64,000 nt of DNA from Rhizobium alarense (GTDB taxonomy: Bacteria; Pseudomonadota; Alphaproteobacteria; Rhizobiales; Rhizobiaceae): assembly GCF_021555155.1 (NCBI RefSeq), contig NZ_JAKGBU010000017.1:1-64000 (forward strand), read 5' to 3'. The position numbers and the translations under genes are program-made. The first letter of the stretch is position 1. Each line of letters starts with the position of its first letter. The notes under the pieces are model-generated. The model was given only the letters and a program-made list of their open reading frames with translations, was not told the DNA's origin and searched no databases. Below, piece after piece: positions 25,344 through 34,219 of the stretch.

Positions 25344-26231
25344 ATGGACGGACCTCGGATCGACCGCGAGCACTACGTTTTGGGAGACGCCTCGCAACAT
25401 GTGGGTTTGCTGAACTGCGAACGGATTTCCGAGCGCAGCCACATACACGGCTGGCATGTAGATACGCATTATCACGAGGGTCTGGCCCAGCTCTTCTATT
25501 TCGCAGATGGTGAAATACTCGGGCATCTCGATTTCGAGGAAATACGCATCTCATCTCCAGCGGTCATTTGGATGCCGCAGCTAGTGAGCCATGGCTTCGA
25601 ATATCCGGAGGGCATTTGTGGATGGGTGGTGACGATCCCAAGTGCCGACCTCATGCGCATCTCGCACACCATGCCCTGGATCGATTCCTGGCTGTCACGT
25701 CCGGCGCACATCTTCGGCCACGAACATCAGGCAGGTCTCTTGCCGTTCCATTCGCTCTTCGAAGAGATAGAAGCCGAGCACGCGCATTGGGGAGAAGACC
25801 GTGGCGTGACACTGGAGGCGCTGTTCCGTATCGCTCTTGTTCGGCTCCACCGCTGCCTGCAGCACGCATCACCCCGCAAGAGAACAGCGCTCGTACCGCA
25901 TCAGGCGCTGGTCAGTGAATTCCGAGCTTTGGTGGATCGTGACTACCTCCGGAACAGGTCCGTCAGTGACTACGCGGTAGAGCTCTCGGTGACATCAACC
26001 TATCTGACCCGGTGCGTCCGGGCAGCCATCGGTCGCACCGCCAGCGAGATCATTCATGACCGCCTCATGCTGGAGGCGCGCCGTCTGATGGTCTTCACCG
26101 ATCTTCCAATCGCGCAGATCGCCTATCGTCTCAACTTTTCCACGCCCTCGTATTTCACGCGCTTCTTTGTTGCGCTTGCGGGCGAAAAGCCGACAATTTT
26201 CAGAAGTCGCATGCGAGCGCGCAACAGTTAG
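25344..26231 (+). CDS. AraC-family transcriptional regulator (PobR-like)
   Basis: A 295-residue regulator with an N-terminal cupin effector domain (HVDTHYHEGLAQLFYFADGE) and a C-terminal double helix-turn-helix: SVSDYAVELSVTSTYLTRCVRAAIGRTASEII, then LPIAQIAYRLNFSTPSYFTRFF, the AraC signature. I prefer the ATG at 25344 because CAGGAA lies 8 bases upstream; an in-frame ATG at 25284 is possible. The cupin and layout recall PobR-type activators of hydroxybenzoate hydroxylase genes. It is divergent from the module C operon and should activate it. Confidence 0.9.
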   Translation: MDGPRIDREHYVLGDASQHVGLLNCERISERSHIHGWHVDTHYHEGLAQLFYFADGEILGHLDFEEIRISSPAVIWMPQLVSHGFEYPEGICGWVVTIPSADLMRISHTMPWIDSWLSRPAHIFGHEHQAGLLPFHSLFEEIEAEHAHWGEDRGVTLEALFRIALVRLHRCLQHASPRKRTALVPHQALVSEFRALVDRDYLRNRSVSDYAVELSVTSTYLTRCVRAAIGRTASEIIHDRLMLEARRLMVFTDLPIAQIAYRLNFSTPSYFTRFFVALAGEKPTIFRSRMRARNS

Positions 26232-26340
26232 AGAAATAGTCGAAGACTGTTGTCGCAATTGAAGGCGGCTCGACCGGTCGCCCGGTGCTGAAACGCGTGG
26301 CCGGCCTTCGGGGCGCTTGAGCTGTCCGAGAGGTGCGATG

Positions 26341-27072
26341 TCAAGAGCGCCTGTTGCTTGAGAGGGAGTCCGTGAGAAAGGCTTCAAGCAGCGCATAGCT
26401 ACGGCGCGCGCCCCATGGGCTGTATTTTGCAATGCCCTCTACATCGGCCTCCTCTTCGCAGAAGGAATGCAGCAGGCCGCCAAACATACACATTTCCCAC
26501 CGCGCTCCCGCAGCGTCCAACTCCCTCTCGATACTCAGTCGATGGTTCTGGGGTTCGACCGGATCCTCTGATCCATGCAAAATCAGAAGCTTTGCCTTGA
26601 TGTCGCCTTTGCCGGCCGGAGCCTTGGTCACGAGATCGCCATGTATGCTGACGGCAGCATGCAAGTCAGCGCCGGTGCGCGCCAGTTCCAGAACGTTGCC
26701 GCCGCCGAAGCAGAAGCCGACCGCAACAACTGGCCGTGCGGCGGCCTTGTCGCCAACTGCTTCACGCAGCGCGCGAAGCGCGGCTTGCATCCTGAGCCGG
26801 CGAGCCTCCATATCCGCTCGTAGGCCGTTCGCCAGTTCCGCGGCCTCGTCGAAACTTTGTGCGATACGGCCTTCGCCATACATATCAACCACCAGGCCGA
26901 CATATTGATCACGGACGAGGCGCTCCGCCCTTTCGATCGCTTCCGGCGAGACCCCGATCCAGTTCGGCGCGATCAACATCAACGGTTGGTCGGAGTGGGT
27001 ACCGCGACTTGAGACCAAAACGCTCTTCAGAACGACACCATTCGCTTCGTATTCTACATCTTTCCTTTGCAT
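26341..27072 (-). CDS. Dienelactone hydrolase family protein
   Basis: A 243-residue alpha/beta hydrolase. The nucleophile elbow reads GFCFGG (about residue 119), so the nucleophile is a cysteine as in true dienelactone hydrolases; the acid is in HGSEDPVEP and the histidine in GLLHSFCEEE. It is the last gene of the minus-strand operon 32268-26341, 9 bases after the beta-propeller gene. It may open a lactone produced in the same pathway. Confidence 0.85.
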   Translation of the reverse strand: MQRKDVEYEANGVVLKSVLVSSRGTHSDQPLMLIAPNWIGVSPEAIERAERLVRDQYVGLVVDMYGEGRIAQSFDEAAELANGLRADMEARRLRMQAALRALREAVGDKAAARPVVAVGFCFGGGNVLELARTGADLHAAVSIHGDLVTKAPAGKGDIKAKLLILHGSEDPVEPQNHRLSIERELDAAGARWEMCMFGGLLHSFCEEEADVEGIAKYSPWGARRSYALLEAFLTDSLSSNRRS

Positions 27073-27081
27073 TGCAGCTCC

Positions 27082-28026
27082 TCAGACATTGATCCAACTC
27101 CGCGGCAGGCGAATTTCCGCGAGAATGCCGGCATCGTATTCGGTGAAATAAAGGCGCCCGCTCGAGTGGGCCAAAATGCAGCGAGCACCGGAGGCGGGGG
27201 TTGGTATGTCGAGCGTCCCCGTCATCTCCCCCGTGGTGAGCATCCGACCGATCTTGTTGGACGCATTGGCGGTGAACCACAGAGCATTGTCGGCGCCCAC
27301 CGTGACGCCCCTGAGCGAGGCACCGGTAAGGCCCACCGAATGCTGCTGGATTGACAGGTCTGGGTGGACGACCCCAAGCGAATCCCCGCTTGTTTCAACA
27401 AACCACACGCCTCCATCAGGATGAACGATCAGGGCGCGGGGTTGGCGGTCGCTTCCCGGCAGTTGCAGTCGGTCAATATCGCCGTTTTGCGAGAGCCGCG
27501 CTATGGCACTCCCCCCGACGAGGCTCACCCAGATATTTCCATCGCGTTCACCTATGGCTAGGGGCCTGTCATCTAGCCTCAAGCCCTGCGAAAACTCCCT
27601 GAAATGGCCGTGCGCATCACAGTGAGCGAGCTTTCCCACGTTTCCTTCAGCAAACCAGACGCCGCTGGCGCCATCCTCAAGCATACCCAATGGGCTCGCG
27701 CCCGCAGTCGGAAGGGGCAATAATTCGAATGTGCCGTCACGGTCCATGCGGCCGATATGGCCGGTTCCTTGCGCGGCGAACCAGACACCATTCTCGGGTC
27801 TTGCCGCAAGCCCAACCGGCCTGCTGCCGGTGGGAAGGTCGAACCTCTCCCAGGTGCCAGAAAGCAGATCAAAGCGTGCAATACCGTCCCCCAGGTTTTC
27901 GCTGATCCACAGCGCACCATCGGTGCTTTCAACGCATATGTAGGGGCCAGTCGCCGGATCGGGCAGCTGGTGTTCCCATATTTCAGGCTGCTTTCCGTCT
28001 GCGAGGCATAAGTGCGACATTGCCAT
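27082..28026 (-). CDS. Beta-propeller protein of the virginiamycin B lyase (Vgb) type
   Basis: A 314-residue protein made of about six or seven repeats of the form D-G-x-[LIV]-W-[FI]-[ST] followed some 10 residues later by IGR or IAR (GALWISENLGDGIARFD, NGVWFAAQGTGHIGRMD, NALWFTANASNKIGRML and others). This is the streptogramin lyase/Vgb repeat. Vgb linearises cyclic depsipeptide antibiotics, but many relatives sit in catabolic operons as lactonases or isomerases. Here it lies between a dienelactone-hydrolase-like gene and a 2-hydroxyacid dehydrogenase, so I favour a lactone-acting or binding role; resistance cannot be excluded. There is no signal peptide. Confidence 0.78.
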   Translation of the reverse strand: MAMSHLCLADGKQPEIWEHQLPDPATGPYICVESTDGALWISENLGDGIARFDLLSGTWERFDLPTGSRPVGLAARPENGVWFAAQGTGHIGRMDRDGTFELLPLPTAGASPLGMLEDGASGVWFAEGNVGKLAHCDAHGHFREFSQGLRLDDRPLAIGERDGNIWVSLVGGSAIARLSQNGDIDRLQLPGSDRQPRALIVHPDGGVWFVETSGDSLGVVHPDLSIQQHSVGLTGASLRGVTVGADNALWFTANASNKIGRMLTTGEMTGTLDIPTPASGARCILAHSSGRLYFTEYDAGILAEIRLPRSWINV

Positions 28027-28092
28027 CGCAGTTTCTCCCCAACTTGCTCCAGCTCAGACCACCCCGGTTCTCAAAACCGCCAGAATGTCTCC

Positions 28093-29019
28093 TCAAGATC
28101 GCATGTCTGGCAGGGCGCTCAGGTCATTCGTCCTAAGGGTGACGAGATGACGCTCGAATATGGGTATCGCTTGCTCAGCATAAATGTCGCTCATTCCACC
28201 GATATGCGGTGTGACGATAACATTCGGCTCCATCCACAGTGGATGTTCGTGTGGCAAAGGCTCGATTGAGAAGACATCGAGCGCCGCTCCGGCGATAGAG
28301 CCGGCGCGCAGGTGAGACAAAAGTGCAGCCTCGTCCACGCAGCCGCTACGTGCGATATTCACCAGGTATGCGCTCGATGACATAGCCGAAAGCACAGCAT
28401 CCGAAATGATATGGTGCGTGCCTGGGGTGTAGGGTGTGAGCACCACCACAAAGTCGGCGCCGCCAACGGCATCCTCCAACCGCTCCGGTGGATAGATACG
28501 AGCGAAGTCGTCCAACTCCGAGTAACGGTCAGAGACCCCGACAACAGTCATTCCAAAGGCTGTGCAGCGCGGAGCCAGCACGCCTGCCACTGCGCTGGCG
28601 CCAACGATACAAACGGTTTTCCCCGATAAAAGTGGTTGCGGTATACGTTCCCACCGCGCATCCGTCTGATTGGCCAGAATTCTTGGGAACTGTCTCGGGA
28701 GGCTGAGCATCAACAGAATGGCAAGCTCAGACATTTGCGGCCCGTGGATGCCGCTGGTATTGGTCACAATGACCTCGCTCGGCAGGTCGCGCATACCGAT
28801 CAGGTTATCAACTCCCGTCGTCAATGCGTGTATCCATTTCAACCGAGGCATCCGGCTTATCATTTCGGGCGTGATAAGCGGCGCAATAACTACAAGGCAT
28901 TCCGCGCTGTCGTCATGGGTGCTCATTTCGTCCCAGAGGGGCCACTCATGCTCCGCAAATCTCGATTGCAAGTTTCTGGCGCACCAGGCGGCTTCCTCAC
29001 CATAGCAGACTATATTCAT
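28093..29019 (-). CDS. D-isomer-specific 2-hydroxyacid dehydrogenase
   Basis: A 308-residue member of the D-2-hydroxyacid dehydrogenase family: NTSGIHGPQMSELA, the Rossmann region, NIARSGCVDEAAL with the catalytic arginine, the EPLPHEHPLW segment with the glutamate and TPHIGG with the histidine. The glycine-rich loop is unusual: VGASAVAG replaces the canonical GxGxxG. It would oxidise a 2-hydroxy acid such as a mandelate to a 2-oxo acid, or reduce the reverse, which fits the 2-oxo-acid decarboxylase encoded 57 bases upstream. The ATG at 29019 has GTAGGG upstream; 29034 is an alternative. Confidence 0.84.
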   Translation of the reverse strand: MNIVCYGEEAAWCARNLQSRFAEHEWPLWDEMSTHDDSAECLVVIAPLITPEMISRMPRLKWIHALTTGVDNLIGMRDLPSEVIVTNTSGIHGPQMSELAILLMLSLPRQFPRILANQTDARWERIPQPLLSGKTVCIVGASAVAGVLAPRCTAFGMTVVGVSDRYSELDDFARIYPPERLEDAVGGADFVVVLTPYTPGTHHIISDAVLSAMSSSAYLVNIARSGCVDEAALLSHLRAGSIAGAALDVFSIEPLPHEHPLWMEPNVIVTPHIGGMSDIYAEQAIPIFERHLVTLRTNDLSALPDMRS

Positions 29020-29075
29020 GGCCCTACCGATCACGTACGAGACATCGTCAACGTGGCTCCTGCCGACACAGGGTG

Positions 29076-30707
29076 CTAGTCGTAAAGAGACTGGACCTCG
29101 CTATCGACAACGACCTCCAGGAGCCTCGGCCCGGTACCCTTGACTACGTCCTCAAGCATCTCGTCCAACTCCGTGACCGTTGTCGCACGTTTGGCCCGGC
29201 ATCCCATGCCTTTGGAAAGGCTCACAAAGTCGAGACCTTGGAAATCGATGCCGGGTACTCCAGAGACGTTGAGAACCCGGCTGAAGGAACGCATCGCCCC
29301 ATAACCGCTGTTGTTTAGCAATATGACACAGAGATTCTGGTCATGCTGGGCGGCCGTCCACAGCGCCTGAGCCGAGTACATGAACGATCCGTCTCCGATG
29401 AGGCAGACAACATTTTTTTCGGGCTCCGCAAAAGCCAGACCGACCGCTCCGGGTAATCCATACCCGAGACCGCCACTGGCCATCGTGAAAAAGCTTCCCC
29501 ATTCGCGCATTCGCACATGCTGCTGCATCATAGGACGGTAGGACGGTGCTTCCTCCATCAGCAGCGCCTCGGGCGGCAAAATCTGCCCGAAACGATGAAA
29601 GAAATAATGGGGCGATATTGTTTTGCCCATTTTGGGCACAGGCGGGGCGGCGCGCTCTGCGAACATACCACCGGCGCCTGAGGGTAGTGCCTGCTCGAGA
29701 GCGGGAAGCGAGAAGCGAAGGCTACCGACAATGCTGGTTCCGACAGGCGCCGATGCGGCGGCCTCGGCATCAGTGGTCAGATGAATGATCGACACACCCG
29801 AAGCGACAAGTTCGGACACGCCTGGAATGTGGTAGGTGAAGACAGGGGCTCCGACGACGAGAATAGCATCGTGCTTGGTCAGTCTGGCCGAAACCTCCGA
29901 CGGAGCAGCCGGCAGGAAGCCTTGGAACAGAGGATGATCCTCAGGGAAGGCAATTCTGGAAGCAAATGGTGCTGTATGAACCGGGACGTTGAGCTTTTCC
30001 GCCAAGGCAACCAAAGCCGGGCCGGCATTTTCCTCATCAACCTCCGAGCCAGCGACGATGACAGGTCTGCGCGCGCGCGCGAGTTCTGCCGCAGCGGACC
30101 GTATCAACTCAATATCCGGTGCAAAGTCCTGAGAAACCGTGCGGTATCTGACCGGAGTGCAAGGTCGGTCCCAATCATCGACAGGAACCGAAACGAAGGT
30201 CGGGCCTTGAGGTCTTTGCATCGCGATACGGTAGGCGTGGGCGATCGCAGCCGGCACATCCTCGGCGCGTGCCGGCTCAATCGCATATTTCACATATGGT
30301 CGGGGAAAAGTAGTCGCCTCGCTTGCACCCAGAAACGGCAGATTGGGAAGCAGTTCGCGCGCCTGTTGTCCAGCGATGATCACCATCGGCGCGCGGTTGC
30401 GGTACGCGGTATAGACATTTCCCAAGGCATGGCCGAGCCCAGCGGCGGAGTGCACGTTGACCACGGCCGCCCGGCCGGTCTTGCGGGCATAGCCATCCGC
30501 CATTGCGACCACCGAAGCTTCCTGGAGACCCAGCACATACTGGATATCATTGGGCCAGCGGTTCAGAAATGGCAGTTCGGTCGAACCGGGATTGCCAAAT
30601 AGCTTGCTGACCCCCAGTGATCGGAACAGTTCCATCGTTGCTTCACGGACCGTGGTTTGGGTCGTCGGTGCGCCGATAGAGGCGGGCGATATTGCCTGTT
30701 GCGCCAT
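29076..30707 (-). CDS. Thiamine-diphosphate decarboxylase, benzoylformate decarboxylase type
   Basis: A 543-residue ThDP enzyme. Residues known from benzoylformate decarboxylase (MdlC) are present: the active-site Ser in GNPGSTELPFL near 38-48, the cofactor Glu63 in LQEASVV, His86 in NVHSAAGLGHA, the second catalytic His in VFTYHIPG, and the ThDP/Mg motif from GDGSFMYSAQ to LLNNSGYG. It should decarboxylate an aryl 2-oxo acid to the aldehyde used by the aldehyde dehydrogenase upstream. The ATG at 30707 follows AAGGA; the open frame to 30911 overlaps the dehydrogenase gene and is not credible. Acetolactate-synthase-like activity is less likely given the HSAAG block. Confidence 0.88.
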   Translation of the reverse strand: MAQQAISPASIGAPTTQTTVREATMELFRSLGVSKLFGNPGSTELPFLNRWPNDIQYVLGLQEASVVAMADGYARKTGRAAVVNVHSAAGLGHALGNVYTAYRNRAPMVIIAGQQARELLPNLPFLGASEATTFPRPYVKYAIEPARAEDVPAAIAHAYRIAMQRPQGPTFVSVPVDDWDRPCTPVRYRTVSQDFAPDIELIRSAAAELARARRPVIVAGSEVDEENAGPALVALAEKLNVPVHTAPFASRIAFPEDHPLFQGFLPAAPSEVSARLTKHDAILVVGAPVFTYHIPGVSELVASGVSIIHLTTDAEAAASAPVGTSIVGSLRFSLPALEQALPSGAGGMFAERAAPPVPKMGKTISPHYFFHRFGQILPPEALLMEEAPSYRPMMQQHVRMREWGSFFTMASGGLGYGLPGAVGLAFAEPEKNVVCLIGDGSFMYSAQALWTAAQHDQNLCVILLNNSGYGAMRSFSRVLNVSGVPGIDFQGLDFVSLSKGMGCRAKRATTVTELDEMLEDVVKGTGPRLLEVVVDSEVQSLYD

Positions 30708-30819
30708 GGCCAATGTTTCCTTTTCAGTGCGGCTTCCACAGAGCCACTTATGTCGCTTGCGATGCGGGATATCCGGGGTTCCGGGCGGATGGTCGTCGCC
30801 ATCCGCCCGGTCATCTTGC

Positions 30820-32268
30820 TCAGAATGGATAGTGCTGATGTGGATCTTCAATCGTGACCCAGCGCAATTCGGTGAAAGCCTCGACTGCGGGCTGTCCCCC
30901 GAACCGGCCATAGCCGCTGCCTTTCATGCCGCCGAAAGGCATGTTTGCTTCGTCTGCAACGGTGGGACCGTTGATATGGCAGATCCCGGCCTCAATCCGG
31001 CTGGCAACATCCATCGCACGGTTGATGTCGGAACCGAAAACGGCGGAGGAAAGACCATAGGTATTGTCATTGGCAAGTGCGATGGCATGCTCGGTGTCGC
31101 GCGCCCGAACCACGCATACGACCGGACCGAAGCTCTCGTCGCCGTACAGGGCCATCTCGGACGTCACGTGGTCGACAACCGCCGCCGGCATGATCGTGCC
31201 GGCTTCGGGAACCGCTCCCGTCACGACCTTGCCTCCCTTGTCGATTGCGTCCTTCACCAGGAAGCGCACGCGCTCGATAATATCCGTATCGACGACCGAG
31301 CCTAGTACGACGTTTTCGGTCGATTTGCCAAAGCTGAGCGATGCGGCCTTGGCGGCGAATTTTTCGACGAACGCATCCGCCACCTTTTCATCGACGATAA
31401 TCCGCTCCGTCGACATGCAGATCTGGCCCTGATTGAGGAATGCGCCGAAGGCAGCGGCATTGACGGCAGCGTCGAGATCGGCGTCATCCAGAACGATCAG
31501 CGGCGCCTTGCCGCCGAGTTCGAGTAGAACCGGTTTCAAATGACGCCCAGCCTGCTCGGCAATGATCTGTCCTACTCGGGTCGACCCCGTAAAATTGATA
31601 CGTTTCACCTTCGGGTGGGCAATGAGCGCCGAGACGACCTCCGGCGCGTCTTCCGCGGAGTGTGTGACCACGTTCAGCGCGCCTTCAGGCAGTCCCGCCT
31701 TGGCGAAGATCTCACCGATCATGACATGCGTCCGCGGGCAGCGTTCGGAAGCCTTGAGGACGACCGTGTTGCCGCAGGCGAGAGGCATCGCGACCGCACG
31801 AACGCTGAGGATGATCGGCGCATTCCAAGGGGCCATGCCGACCAGCACGCCTACCGGTTGCCGCAAGGTCATCGCATAGGTACCGGGCTTGTCTGACGGA
31901 ATGGTCTGACCGGCTATCTGGGTGGTCATTGCAGCCGCCTCTCTGATCATGCGCGCAGCAAGCATGACGTTGAAGCCGAGCCAGATTTTCGTGGCTCCGG
32001 TTTCCAGTGCCGCGATTTCGGCGAGTTTTGGCGTTGCCTCGTCAAACAGGTCCGCAGCCTTCAACAGGATCGCCCGACGCTGTGTCGGCCCCATCTTCGA
32101 CCATGTCCGGAATGCCTTGTCCGCCGCTTCGACTGCGCGGTCGACATCCTGTTTTTTGCCGGCCGCGGCGCGCGTGACAACCTCACCCGACATAGGGTTC
32201 TTGCGATCGAACAGAGCTCCCGACTCGGTAAAGCTTTGTTTCCCGTCAATCAGCATTCCGACATCCAT
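30820..32268 (-). CDS. Aldehyde dehydrogenase, aromatic (vanillin/benzaldehyde) type
   Basis: A 482-residue NAD(P)-dependent aldehyde dehydrogenase: cofactor motif FTGSTRVGQ, general base Glu in LELGGKAP, nucleophile Cys in NQGQICMSTERI, and the C-terminal GGMKGSGYGRFGG. The overall pattern, including QAVEAFTELRWVTI-like C-terminal residues, is that of salicylaldehyde/vanillin/benzaldehyde dehydrogenases. GGAGGAGAAGTC precedes the ATG at 32268, so the upstream frame to 32310 is not needed. It is the first gene of the operon and oxidises the decarboxylase product to the aromatic acid. Confidence 0.9.
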   Translation of the reverse strand: MDVGMLIDGKQSFTESGALFDRKNPMSGEVVTRAAAGKKQDVDRAVEAADKAFRTWSKMGPTQRRAILLKAADLFDEATPKLAEIAALETGATKIWLGFNVMLAARMIREAAAMTTQIAGQTIPSDKPGTYAMTLRQPVGVLVGMAPWNAPIILSVRAVAMPLACGNTVVLKASERCPRTHVMIGEIFAKAGLPEGALNVVTHSAEDAPEVVSALIAHPKVKRINFTGSTRVGQIIAEQAGRHLKPVLLELGGKAPLIVLDDADLDAAVNAAAFGAFLNQGQICMSTERIIVDEKVADAFVEKFAAKAASLSFGKSTENVVLGSVVDTDIIERVRFLVKDAIDKGGKVVTGAVPEAGTIMPAAVVDHVTSEMALYGDESFGPVVCVVRARDTEHAIALANDNTYGLSSAVFGSDINRAMDVASRIEAGICHINGPTVADEANMPFGGMKGSGYGRFGGQPAVEAFTELRWVTIEDPHQHYPF

Positions 32269-32363
32269 GACTTCTCCTCCTAAGTGATGTTTCGTGTCAG
32301 TACGACGCATCGGCGCTCGGCCCCGCCCTCATCTCGTCCACAATGCCTACTAGGCTAAAACTT

Positions 32364-32424
32364 CTATTATAGCAATATGTATTTCAATAATAGATTGACA
32401 GCGGGAACCGTCTTGCCTCATATT
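32364..32424 (+). promoter_or_regulatory. Inverted repeat and promoter upstream of dctP
   Basis: CTATTAT at 32364-32370 and its exact reverse complement ATAATAG at 32387-32393 flank 16 bases. A consensus -35 box TTGACA starts at 32395 and a weak -10 box CATATT follows 18 bases later (32419-32424). The element lies in the 320-base gap between the divergent aldehyde dehydrogenase and TRAP operons and is a good candidate for the IclR-type regulator encoded downstream. The rest of the gap holds no gene. Confidence 0.5.
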
Positions 32425-32588
32425 GCCGAGGCTGCGACTATGGTGCGCGTTGCCAGTCGGCTATCGCATTCAGCGCAGGGGGCGGGGTGTGCCATTCGTC
32501 ACCAGACATCGCGCCGACGGAGGAGAGGAAGTGTCGGGCCGCAAGGGCTGACCACTTCTTGGGACGTGCCATTCATGGGAGGATAAAC

Positions 32589-33632
32589 ATGACCACTCGA
32601 CGGAAATTCATACTCGCGTCCGCCAGCATACTGGCCGCGCCGGCGCTAGTCCGTTCGGCTTTTGCGCAAAAAGCCGAATACTCTTTCAAGATTCACCACT
32701 TCCTCGGCCCTAAGGCACCGGCGCAGACAAAGATGATGGAGCCCTGGGCGCAGCGGATCGAGGATGAAAGCAAGGGGCGAGTCAAATTCGAGATCTACCC
32801 TTCAATGTCGTTGGGTGGCTCCCCTCCGCAATTGTTTCGCCAGGTGGCTCAAGGGGTCGTCGACATCGTCTGGACGCTGCAGGGATACACGCCCGGGCTG
32901 TTTCCGCGATCTGAAATTTTCGAGCTGCCCACGGTTTACGTAAACGACCCTGCGGCCGCCAATCTTGCGATGCGGGCCATGTTCGATGAGTATCTCGCAT
33001 CGGAATATGAAGCCGTCCATGTCTTGTATTTTCACGTCCACGCGGGCCAGGCCATGCAAATGGCGAACAGCATTGTTCGATCGCCTGCTGACCTCGCCGG
33101 CAAGAAAATGCGTGTGCCGGGACCGACCGGAATCGCCGTTCTCGAGGCCTTGGGCGCCAGCCCTGTTTCCATGCCAATCCCGGATTTGCCACAGGCTCTC
33201 GCGACCAGCGCGATCGATGGTGCGCTATCGCCCTTCGAGGTCATTCCGGCATTGCAGCTCCAGGATACGACCAATTATCAAATCGAAGGACCGAATAACT
33301 CTCGTTTCGGCACAAGTTGCTTCCAGTTCGTGATGAACAAGGAGCGGTGGGCCTCCCTGCCGGAGGATATCCAAGACATCTTCAACCGGAACTCCGGCGA
33401 GGATTGGCTGCGGGAAGTCGGCGACCTCTGGCGTGCCAACGATGACGCGGGAATCAAGATTGCCGTGGATTCGGGCAACGAGCATATTGCTCTCAGCGAA
33501 GCCGAAATGGCGGAATTCGACAAAGCACTGGCAGGCGTGGTGGATTCGTGGGTCGCCAAGAACAAGGCCACTTTCGATGCACAAGCCATTGCTGACCGTG
33601 CTCGGGCCCTGATCGCGCAGTATTCCAAATGA
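32589..33632 (+). CDS. dctP: TRAP transporter substrate-binding protein DctP
   Basis: A 347-residue periplasmic receptor. MTTRRKFILASASILAAPALV is a signal sequence with a twin-arginine-like start and cleavage near AFAQ (residue 26). The mature part shows DctP-family features: FKIHHFLGPKAPAQT, the GGSPPQLFRQVAQGVVDIVW segment and KMRVPGPTGIAVLEALGASPV with the arginine that usually binds the substrate carboxylate. GGGAGGATAAAC precedes the ATG. It is followed by DctQ and DctM genes and opposed to the aryl-glyoxylate operon, so it probably captures the substrate of that pathway. Confidence 0.92.
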   Translation: MTTRRKFILASASILAAPALVRSAFAQKAEYSFKIHHFLGPKAPAQTKMMEPWAQRIEDESKGRVKFEIYPSMSLGGSPPQLFRQVAQGVVDIVWTLQGYTPGLFPRSEIFELPTVYVNDPAAANLAMRAMFDEYLASEYEAVHVLYFHVHAGQAMQMANSIVRSPADLAGKKMRVPGPTGIAVLEALGASPVSMPIPDLPQALATSAIDGALSPFEVIPALQLQDTTNYQIEGPNNSRFGTSCFQFVMNKERWASLPEDIQDIFNRNSGEDWLREVGDLWRANDDAGIKIAVDSGNEHIALSEAEMAEFDKALAGVVDSWVAKNKATFDAQAIADRARALIAQYSK

Positions 33633-34213
33633 GTGCAGTTCCTCACGTCACAAAAGACGGTGGCAACCCTCAAAGGCGCCGCTTTCTCAAGTACTGGGAC
33701 GGCCCCTTGTCAGCCGTAATTCATCTGTGGGCCCTCTTCGGGGGCCTCATCATCGTGGGGCTCGCACTCATCACGGCCGCGAGCGCCACGGGCAAACTAT
33801 TACTTGGTGCACCATTTCCTGCCGACCACGAATTGGTGAAGCACTTTGTGGCAATCGCGGTGTTCATGTTCCTTCCGTATTGTCAGCTAACGCATGCCAA
33901 TGTCACGGTCGACGTTTTCACCGAAGGAATGAGTGAGACGAAGAAAGCGCTCATGGAACTCGTCGCTTCGCTTGTTGCGCTCGGATTCTCGCTCTTGCTG
34001 TTTCGCCAGATGTATCTTGGAATGGGTGGCTATCTGCTCTTTCCTGAAGTGACGCCTGTGCTGGGGCTCCCGCTCTGGACCGCCTTCCCGGCCATGCTGG
34101 CTTCGCTGCTCCTTCTGATGGTCGCCTCAATTCTCACCACGCTTGAAGCACTGCGTGCGTACAAGGCTGCCTCAGCCGCTTCCGCGCCTTCCAGCAAACC
34201 CGCACGAGACTGA
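33629..34213 (+). CDS. dctQ: TRAP transporter small permease DctQ
   Basis: A 194-residue membrane protein with four hydrophobic segments and the family motif in FLPYCQLTHANVTVDVFTEGM after helix 2. The start overlaps the dctP stop by 4 bases. It pairs with DctM in the inner membrane. A short cytoplasmic N-terminus of about 30 polar residues is present. Confidence 0.9.
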   Translation: MSAVPHVTKDGGNPQRRRFLKYWDGPLSAVIHLWALFGGLIIVGLALITAASATGKLLLGAPFPADHELVKHFVAIAVFMFLPYCQLTHANVTVDVFTEGMSETKKALMELVASLVALGFSLLLFRQMYLGMGGYLLFPEVTPVLGLPLWTAFPAMLASLLLLMVASILTTLEALRAYKAASAASAPSSKPARD

Positions 34214-34219
34214 AAAATC

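Noticed and set aside
27082-28026. Streptogramin resistance gene
   Set aside because: Vgb-type repeats are common in non-resistance proteins, and the operon context is aromatic catabolism; the sequence alone does not show antibiotic lyase activity.
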